17,549 nucleotides of DNA, from assembly GCA_045604945.1 (NCBI GenBank), contig JAZUPA010000116.1, forward strand, positions 1 to 17,549, in the 5' to 3' direction. Each line of letters opens with the position of its first letter. The first letter of the stretch is position 1. The position numbers were made by a program, and so were the translations under genes. The notes beneath the pieces are model-generated. The model did not search any database, was not told the origin of the DNA, and saw nothing but the letters and a program-made list of their open reading frames with translations. Positions 12,090-17,549 of the stretch are shown here, one piece after another. This stretch comes from JAISGQ01 sp045604945 (GTDB lineage Bacteria > Bacillota > Clostridia > Oscillospirales > Acutalibacteraceae).

Positions 12090-14113
12090 TGCCCATTGAA
12101 ATCCTCGCCCCTGCAGGGGGAGAACAGCAGCTTGAAGCGGCTGTCAGATCGGGCGCAGATGCGGTTTATCTGGGCTTGCGCGGAAAGCTCAATGCACGCC
12201 GCGGAGCTGCCAATTTTTCTCCCGATGAGCTGAGGGATGTTGTCGCCATGTGCCATGAGGCAGGTGTGGCGGTGCATGTGACCCTCAACACGCTCCTTTT
12301 TGATGATGAAAAGGAAAGCGCACTGCAGCAGACAGAAGCGGTGTGCGCATCGGGTGCAGATGCCGTTATCGTGCAGGATCTGGGACTTGCCGCACTGATA
12401 AGAAAATGCGCACCTGACCTTACAATGCACGCATCCACACAGATGACGGTGCATAATCGGGCAGCGCTGAAAACCCTTTACGAGCTTGGCTTTTCCCGCG
12501 CGGTTCTTGCAAGAGAGCTGTCGGGCAGGGAGATTGAGGAGATCACAAAAGATTCTATAATAGAAACAGAGGTATTTATTCACGGAGCACTGTGCATGAG
12601 CGTTTCGGGTCAGTGCCTGTTTTCCTCCATGCTTGGAGCGCGGAGCGGAAACAGAGGTATGTGCGCCCAGCCCTGCAGGCTTCCCTTTGTTTCAAACGGC
12701 GTTGAAAACTGCCTGTCCTTAAAGGACATGAGCCACATTGAGTATATTCCCGAGCTTGCCCGTATGGGCGTAGCCTCCCTGAAGATAGAGGGACGCCTGA
12801 AGAGACCCGAATATGTGGCGGCGGCTGTGGCAGCCTGCAGAGCCATGAGGGATGAGGGACGTGTGCCGCCTGAGCTTATGAATGACCTTGCAAGAGTGTT
12901 TTCGCGCTCGGGCTTTACCGATGGGTATTATACGGGACAGCTCGGCAGAGGTATGTTCGGCATAAGGCAGAAGGAGGATGCTGCAGACAGCAGCACCTTT
13001 GCGTCTCTGCACAGTCTTTACAGAGTGCAGACCCCGAAGATTCCCCTCACTGCCCAGCTTGAAGCGAGGAAGGAAACGGTGCTGACCGTTTCTGACGGTG
13101 AAAACACCGTCAGGGTTTCCCGGGAGAATCCTGCCGTCAGCGGCGAAGTTTCCGTGGAGCTTGCAAAAAAGCAGCTTTCGCGCACAGGCGGAACCCCTTA
13201 TTATCTCAGCGAAATCACAGTGTCGGGAGACTGCGGAGCAGCACCGTCACTGCTCAACGCCCTGAGAAGAGACGCGCTTGCAGCGCTCTCTGAAAAGCGT
13301 CGGGAAACAAAAAAGATTGAATTCACCCCGATAAATGAAGAAAAAATTCAGCATATAAAGCCTGCAGAAAGACCTCTGACCCTTGTTTTCAGAAGCGTCG
13401 GGCAGATGCCTGAGAATCTCAGGCAGTACGCAGACAGTATAGAGGCTGTTTATCTGCCCCTTGAAGGTGACTGGGAAAAGGTTAAGGGCGATGGTCTCAA
13501 CATCTGTGCCGAAGCGCCCAGAACTGTGTTTGCAGGAGAGAAAGCCTTTGAAAAATGGCTTGATAATGCGAAAAAAGCAGGCGTCAGGAACGTCATGCTT
13601 CATAATATAGGTCAGGTGGACATGGCAAAGGAAAAGGGCTTTGCGCTGCAGGGCGGATTTTCCCTCAATGCGGTCTCCACCGACACGATAAACGAGCTTG
13701 AAAGAATCGGCTTTGAAAGCTGTGAGCTGTCCTATGAGCTTTGCGCAGGGCGCATAAGCTCACTGGGAGGAACACTTTTAAGAAAAGCAGTGATATACGG
13801 CAGAATCTCCATGATGCTCACCAGAAACTGTCCCGCATCCCTCGGCGGGTGTCAGGACGGAGGATGCAGCATAACCGACCGACGGGGCATTGATTTCCCC
13901 GTAATGTGCAGAGCGGGCGCCTCCGAGGTGCTCAATTCCGTTCCCCTTGCCATAATGGACAAGGATGACCTGCTGCCCGGTGCCGATGGCTTTGTGCTGC
14001 GGTTTACGACGGAAAGCACGGAGGAATGTGCGGCGATAATCGATGCAGCCGTAAAGGGCGGAGCGCTCTGCGAAGAGAGAACAAAGGGTTTGTATTTCAG
14101 AACCGTACAGTGA
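12089..14113 (+). CDS. U32 family protein, RlhA-like (23S rRNA hydroxylation)
   Basis: This 674-residue protein belongs to the U32 family, annotated as collagenase-like peptidases but shown in bacteria to be RNA hydroxylation enzymes. Its length and long C-terminal extension resemble RlhA (5-hydroxycytidine in 23S rRNA) more than the shorter tRNA enzymes TrhP. The N-terminus LAPAGGEQQLEAAVRSGADA is typical. The signature EVFIHGALCMSVSGQC (161-176) supplies Cys169 and Cys176, and MCAQPC supplies Cys192 and Cys196, consistent with an iron-sulfur site. A second Cys-rich stretch, CPASLGGCQDGGC, lies near the C-terminus. The start overlaps the zapA stop. Which RNA is modified cannot be told from sequence. 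Confidence 0.82.
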   Translation: MPIEILAPAGGEQQLEAAVRSGADAVYLGLRGKLNARRGAANFSPDELRDVVAMCHEAGVAVHVTLNTLLFDDEKESALQQTEAVCASGADAVIVQDLGLAALIRKCAPDLTMHASTQMTVHNRAALKTLYELGFSRAVLARELSGREIEEITKDSIIETEVFIHGALCMSVSGQCLFSSMLGARSGNRGMCAQPCRLPFVSNGVENCLSLKDMSHIEYIPELARMGVASLKIEGRLKRPEYVAAAVAACRAMRDEGRVPPELMNDLARVFSRSGFTDGYYTGQLGRGMFGIRQKEDAADSSTFASLHSLYRVQTPKIPLTAQLEARKETVLTVSDGENTVRVSRENPAVSGEVSVELAKKQLSRTGGTPYYLSEITVSGDCGAAPSLLNALRRDALAALSEKRRETKKIEFTPINEEKIQHIKPAERPLTLVFRSVGQMPENLRQYADSIEAVYLPLEGDWEKVKGDGLNICAEAPRTVFAGEKAFEKWLDNAKKAGVRNVMLHNIGQVDMAKEKGFALQGGFSLNAVSTDTINELERIGFESCELSYELCAGRISSLGGTLLRKAVIYGRISMMLTRNCPASLGGCQDGGCSITDRRGIDFPVMCRAGASEVLNSVPLAIMDKDDLLPGADGFVLRFTTESTEECAAIIDAAVKGGALCEERTKGLYFRTVQ

Positions 14114-14146
14114 CAGTAAGACTGTATAAAAACGGAGATTGATAGA

Positions 14147-14641
14147 ATGGTAAAAAAGGTTAATGTAAAACCTAAGCTTAAAATAGTACAGTTTCGCGAG
14201 GGCGCGGTGATTCCCGCAAGAGCAACTGCAGGTTCGGCAGGAATGGATCTCCACGCCTGCATCAGCGAGCCCATGACAATCGGCGCAGGTGAGAGGGTCG
14301 TGATCCCCACAGGCATCGGTATTGAGCTGCCAAACTCAGGCTATGCCGCCTTTATTCTTGCCCGAAGCGGTCTCGGCATACGCCACGGTCTCACCCTTTC
14401 AAACGGCGTGGGACTTATCGACAGCGATTACAGAGGAGAGATCATCGTAGGTCTTTCCAATTTTTCCAACGAGCCCTATGAGCTGCGCGTTCAGGAAAGA
14501 ATCGCGCAGATGGTCATAGTTCCCGTATCCACTATGACTGCAGAGGTTGTGACATCCCTGTCCCAGACAGAGCGCGGCACTGCAGGCTTCGGTTCAACGG
14601 GCAGAGGCGGAGAAGAGACACCGTCTGAAAATCAGGATTGA
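14147..14641 (+). CDS. dut: Deoxyuridine 5'-triphosphate nucleotidohydrolase (dUTPase)
   Basis: This 164-residue enzyme hydrolyses dUTP to dUMP and pyrophosphate, keeping uracil out of DNA and supplying dTMP synthesis. All five trimeric dUTPase motifs are visible: AGMDLHA, ARSGLG, GVGLIDSDYRGEI (with the catalytic Asp), ERIAQMV, and the flexible C-terminal RGTAGFGSTG that closes over the active site. About 15 extra polar residues follow the last motif. GGAG lies 9 bases before the ATG. The gap to the U32 gene is 33 bases with no terminator, so it is probably cotranscribed. Confidence 0.96.
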   Translation: MVKKVNVKPKLKIVQFREGAVIPARATAGSAGMDLHACISEPMTIGAGERVVIPTGIGIELPNSGYAAFILARSGLGIRHGLTLSNGVGLIDSDYRGEIIVGLSNFSNEPYELRVQERIAQMVIVPVSTMTAEVVTSLSQTERGTAGFGSTGRGGEETPSENQD

Positions 14642-14662
14642 TTTTTGCTATCGGAGGGTCAG

Positions 14663-16042
14663 ATGAAGCGTATAGTAAGCACAAAAACCGCCAGAGCGGT
14701 CATAATATCGGTGCTGCTTTGCTGCATGCTGATGTCCGGCTGCAATAACTGCGCCACGATGGGAAGCCTGAATAACGGCGAGGGAATGCAGGAGGTGCTG
14801 GAAGCGCTGGGGACAGACGTTTTCGGCGAGCATGACCAGACCGTATCGGAGCTTTTCATGGCACTGCCCAAAAGCGCTCATTATGAAGCATCCGCGGACA
14901 GGACAGGCTATATGAGTCTTACGAGCGAAAGTCAGCGGGAAGCTTACGAGGCTATGGAAAAAGCCATTTTCCGCTTCACCAACGAAGGGGGCGGAGAAAA
15001 GGGCGAGTGTCAGATGGAAAGGGCGTACATCCCCAATCTGACAAGTGCAGAGATATACATGGTAAAAGAGGCGGTCTATTACGACCACCCCGAAGCATTC
15101 TGGCTTTCAAGAAACTACTCTCTTGACTACAATTTCAAAGAGGGACATTTTATAGTGTTCTACTCCTTCTATTCCTACGATGAAGCAATGGCAAAGGCAA
15201 GGGCGCTGGAGAATGCGGTATCGGCATATCTCCTGGACATGCCCAGGAATCTTACGGAATACGAAAGGGAAAAATATATCCACGACAGACTGGTATCCGA
15301 GTGCGAATATGATTCCGATGCGGTCAGCGCCGACAGCGCAGACCCCGATGCATCCAGCTCCTACGGAGCTCTTGTGAACCACCGCGCCATCTGCGGCGGT
15401 TATACAATGGCTGCAAAGCTGCTTTTGGAGTGCGTCGGAATTGAGAGCTATGCCGTACACGGCACGGCTGCTGATATGGCGCATGTATGGCTGCTTGTAA
15501 ATATCGAGGGCGAGTGGTATCATCTCGATGTCACATGGGATGACCCTGTCCTGGCGGAGCCGTCAATGATCATCCAGCACTCCTATTTCAACTTCACCGA
15601 TGAGATGATAAAGGCTGACCATGAAATAAGCGACGGCTTTGAGAAGCTTACCGATGAGAGAATACAGTCGGGGCAGGCAGGTGACAGCTTCTATAACTTT
15701 GCCATGCCGAAGGCTGATTCTCTGGAATACAATTACTTTGAAAGAGAAGCTCTTTACATTGCCACCCTGAGCGAAGCATCCCGCGATAACCTTACTGCGG
15801 AGATAAAGGACGCTCTGGGCAGCGGTGAAAGGGTTGTAAATATACGCTTTGATACGGAGCTTTCTGCAGTGGCGGCAAATCAGTGGCTGATAGCTGAGAG
15901 CAACATGCTCAACAGCGCAGTCAAGGCTGCAAACAAGAGCTCTGCGATAAAAATAACAGAATACGCAGTCACAAGCTACATGGAGCACGATGCGGAATAT
16001 ATGCGCAGAGTGTATGTGGTGAGACTGACAGTCAAGGCATAA
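14663..16042 (+). CDS. Transglutaminase-like domain lipoprotein
   Basis: This 459-residue protein is predicted to be exported and lipid-anchored: basic N-terminus, hydrophobic stretch, lipobox LMSGC with Cys27. The central domain has the transglutaminase/protease triad pattern: Cys244 in RAICGGYTMA, His274 in MAHVWLLV, and Asp289 in YHLDVTWDDP. Such bacterial domains are thought to act as peptidases or crosslinkers at the cell surface, but the substrate is unknown. The roughly 140-residue C-terminal part is unrecognised. ATG 14663 has GGAGGG just upstream; the frame extends to TTG 14645 without a site. It sits in line with dut and maf, so a cell-envelope role near the mreB locus is plausible but inferred. 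Confidence 0.83.
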   Translation: MKRIVSTKTARAVIISVLLCCMLMSGCNNCATMGSLNNGEGMQEVLEALGTDVFGEHDQTVSELFMALPKSAHYEASADRTGYMSLTSESQREAYEAMEKAIFRFTNEGGGEKGECQMERAYIPNLTSAEIYMVKEAVYYDHPEAFWLSRNYSLDYNFKEGHFIVFYSFYSYDEAMAKARALENAVSAYLLDMPRNLTEYEREKYIHDRLVSECEYDSDAVSADSADPDASSSYGALVNHRAICGGYTMAAKLLLECVGIESYAVHGTAADMAHVWLLVNIEGEWYHLDVTWDDPVLAEPSMIIQHSYFNFTDEMIKADHEISDGFEKLTDERIQSGQAGDSFYNFAMPKADSLEYNYFEREALYIATLSEASRDNLTAEIKDALGSGERVVNIRFDTELSAVAANQWLIAESNMLNSAVKAANKSSAIKITEYAVTSYMEHDAEYMRRVYVVRLTVKA

Positions 16043-16082
16043 AGAGGAATACAGGACGGAAACAAGAAAGGAAACGGAAGAA

Positions 16083-16655
16083 ATGAAGGTTGTACTTGCG
16101 GCAGATTCTAATAAATGCGTCGAAACCCTGCAGAGAATGGGTGTCGAGTGCATGGTTGTAAATCCCAATATGGATGAAACTCTTGTAACGGGAAAGCGCC
16201 TGCCTCCCATGGAGGTAGCCCGCGCTCTATCAGCACAGAAGGCTGTAACCGTACTGAAATATTACCCCTCCAATATGGTTCTGGGACTTGATACCATCAT
16301 TTGTCTTGAGGGCGAGCTTTTCGGCTACCCGAAAAACAGAGAGGATGCAAAGCGTATGCTTCTGCGCCTTTCAGGAAAAACTCATGAGGTACACACAGGC
16401 GTGCATCTGGTAAGCGACTATATCCAGATTGCATTCTCCACAAAGGCAACAGTGCAGATGACCGATTATACCGAAGCTGAGATAGAGCGATATCTCAACT
16501 CTACCGATGAGTATCTCAGATGCCCCGGTGCTTATGACATCAACGGCTATGCGGAAATCTTCGTCGAGAGGGTAAACGGCGATGTGAACAGCTGCCGCGG
16601 AGTGCCTGTATGCGAGCTTCGCAGACAGCTTCGTGACCACGGTCTGAGAGTATAA
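16083..16655 (+). CDS. Maf-like protein, divergent active site
   Basis: This 190-residue protein has the Maf fold layout. Maf proteins are nucleotide pyrophosphatases acting on non-canonical or canonical NTPs and are linked to septum control. Recognisable parts are LGLDT (67-71), RLSGKTHEVHTGV (95-107), ERYLNSTDEY and CPGAYDINGYA, ending in NSCRGVPV. Several usual residues are replaced. The LASxSPRR start is LAADSNKC, so both Arg are lost. The Lys of the GKP motif is Tyr82. The Gln of YxIQG is Asn154. The Lys of DKAGAY is missing. Asp70 and Ser9 remain. It may have changed specificity or be inactive. It lies before mreB, the classic maf-mreB order. The start is ATG 16083 after an AAGGAAACGGAAG stretch. 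Confidence 0.8.
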   Translation: MKVVLAADSNKCVETLQRMGVECMVVNPNMDETLVTGKRLPPMEVARALSAQKAVTVLKYYPSNMVLGLDTIICLEGELFGYPKNREDAKRMLLRLSGKTHEVHTGVHLVSDYIQIAFSTKATVQMTDYTEAEIERYLNSTDEYLRCPGAYDINGYAEIFVERVNGDVNSCRGVPVCELRRQLRDHGLRV

Positions 16656-16703
16656 ATTCGCAAAAAATTAACATCTTGAGCTTAATCTGTAATAATTTCG
16701 ATG

Positions 16704-16732
16704 TTGTGTATTATGTAAAACTGTGATAAAAT
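16704..16732 (+). promoter_or_regulatory. Candidate promoter of mreB
   Basis: TTGTGT (16704-16709) and TAAAAT (16727-16732) have a 17-base spacer in the AT-rich gap after maf. I see no terminator between maf and this site, so mreB may be read both from here and from upstream. Confidence 0.5.
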
Positions 16733-16814
16733 TAACTATTGCAAAGGGAACCTGTTTTTGCAGATATAAGCCATTAATAAATAAATTGCCTTAATCAGAG
16801 AAAGGATAAGATAT

Positions 16815-17549
16815 ATGAATTTTCTTGCTAGAGATATCGGTATAGACCTCGGTACCGCAAATACACTCGTATATATCAAGGGCAAGGGCATCGTAATGCG
16901 CGAGCCTTCTGTTGTTGCTGTTGATATCAGAACAGATACAGTTCTGGCAGTCGGCGCTCAGGCAAAGGATATGATCGGCCGTACCCCCGGCTCCATCGTT
17001 GCCGTACGTCCCCTCAAGGACGGCGTTATTGCTGATTTTGATATCACCGCAACCATGCTCAAGTATTTCATCAAGAAGGCTGTAAAGACCAACCTTTTCT
17101 CCCGCCCCAGAGTTGTAATATGCATACCTTCAGGCGTTACTGAAGTTGAAAGAAGAGCTGTTGAGGATGCTACCAAGCAGGCAGGCGGCGGCGACGTTGA
17201 CCTTATCGAGGAGCCCATGGCAGCAGCTATCGGCGCAGGTCTGCCCGTTGCGGAGGCAACCGGCTCAATGGTAGTTGATATCGGCGGCGGTACCAGTGAG
17301 GTTGCTGTTATCTCTCTTGGCGATATCGTTACCGCATGCTCCGTCCGCGTTGCAGGCGATAAGTTTGACGAGGCTATAGTATCCTATGTAAAGAAAAAGT
17401 ATAACCTTCTCATCGGTGAAAGAACCGCTGAAGAGGTCAAGGTCAAGATCGGCTCCGCTTTCCCCTATGAAAATGAAGAGGGAATGGTGATAAAGGGAAG
17501 AAACCTTGTTGACGGCTTGCCGAAGAATGTTGTCATTTCTGCTGCCGAG
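16815..17549 (+). CDS. mreB: Rod-shape determining protein MreB, 3' end cut by the window
   Basis: The first 245 codons of an actin-like protein that forms membrane-bound filaments guiding lateral wall synthesis. The phosphate-1 loop is seen in DIGIDLGTANTLVYIKGKG (residues 7-25), followed by REPSVVAV. The phosphate-2 region is VVDIGGGTSEVAVIS, and the connecting motif is EEPMAAAIGAGLPV. The close match to MreB/Mbl and the maf neighbour favour MreB over Mbl, but this is not decisive. GAAAGGA lies about 8 bases before ATG 16815. The frame stays open to the edge, so roughly a quarter of the protein is outside. Confidence 0.95.
   Translation, partial: MNFLARDIGIDLGTANTLVYIKGKGIVMREPSVVAVDIRTDTVLAVGAQAKDMIGRTPGSIVAVRPLKDGVIADFDITATMLKYFIKKAVKTNLFSRPRVVICIPSGVTEVERRAVEDATKQAGGGDVDLIEEPMAAAIGAGLPVAEATGSMVVDIGGGTSEVAVISLGDIVTACSVRVAGDKFDEAIVSYVKKKYNLLIGERTAEEVKVKIGSAFPYENEEGMVIKGRNLVDGLPKNVVISAAE

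Noticed and set aside
1..17549. CRISPR array, insertion sequence, prophage or toxin-antitoxin pair
   Set aside because: No regularly spaced repeats, transposase or integrase motifs, or small paired genes were visible on either strand.

Overview
The window looks like chromosomal DNA of a carbohydrate-degrading gut or rumen Clostridia bacterium, probably a Ruminococcus-like member of the Oscillospirales. The basis is AT-rich intergenic DNA around mid-GC genes, strong AGGAG ribosome binding sites, SBP/MalF/MalG-type sugar transport without a local ATPase, lipoprotein GH5 enzymes, and a zapA / U32 / dut / maf / mreB housekeeping block. The taxonomic call is inference from gene style and was not checked by search.

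Left two thirds (about 190-11510): a polysaccharide-use locus. A sugar ABC transporter operon (lipoprotein binding protein 559-1917, permeases 2124-3155 and 3152-4045) has two candidate promoters, a structured leader, a hairpin between the binding protein and permease genes, and a strong terminator at 4081-4110. A separately promoted cytoplasmic GH78-like alpha-L-rhamnosidase (4188-6179) follows. Two paralogous GH5 glycanase lipoproteins (6335-8239 plus strand, 9539-11425 minus strand) flank a minus-strand XRE-type HTH/TPR regulator (8348-9379). The GH5s would cut beta-glycan outside the cell. The transporter would import the oligosaccharides. The rhamnosidase would trim imported rhamnosylated products. 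The transporter must borrow an ATPase encoded elsewhere.

The most interesting non-coding signal is a 13-bp element, ATTKCGMAATAAA, with a palindromic CG-centred core (ATTTCGAAAT or ATTGCGCAAT). It sits between the -35 and -10 boxes of both GH5 genes, which share almost the same promoter, and a third copy lies upstream of the transporter promoter. This suggests one LacI-type regulon joining transporter and enzymes. The regulator gene has its own pair of palindromes over its promoter and start region, suggesting autoregulation.

Right third (11733-17549): a plus-strand growth and housekeeping cluster of zapA (division-ring protein), a U32 / RlhA-like RNA-hydroxylation protein overlapping it by one base, dut, a transglutaminase-like lipoprotein, a divergent Maf-like protein with several family residues replaced, and the start of mreB, which runs off the right edge. 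I saw no rRNA, tRNA, CRISPR array, insertion sequence or phage gene.
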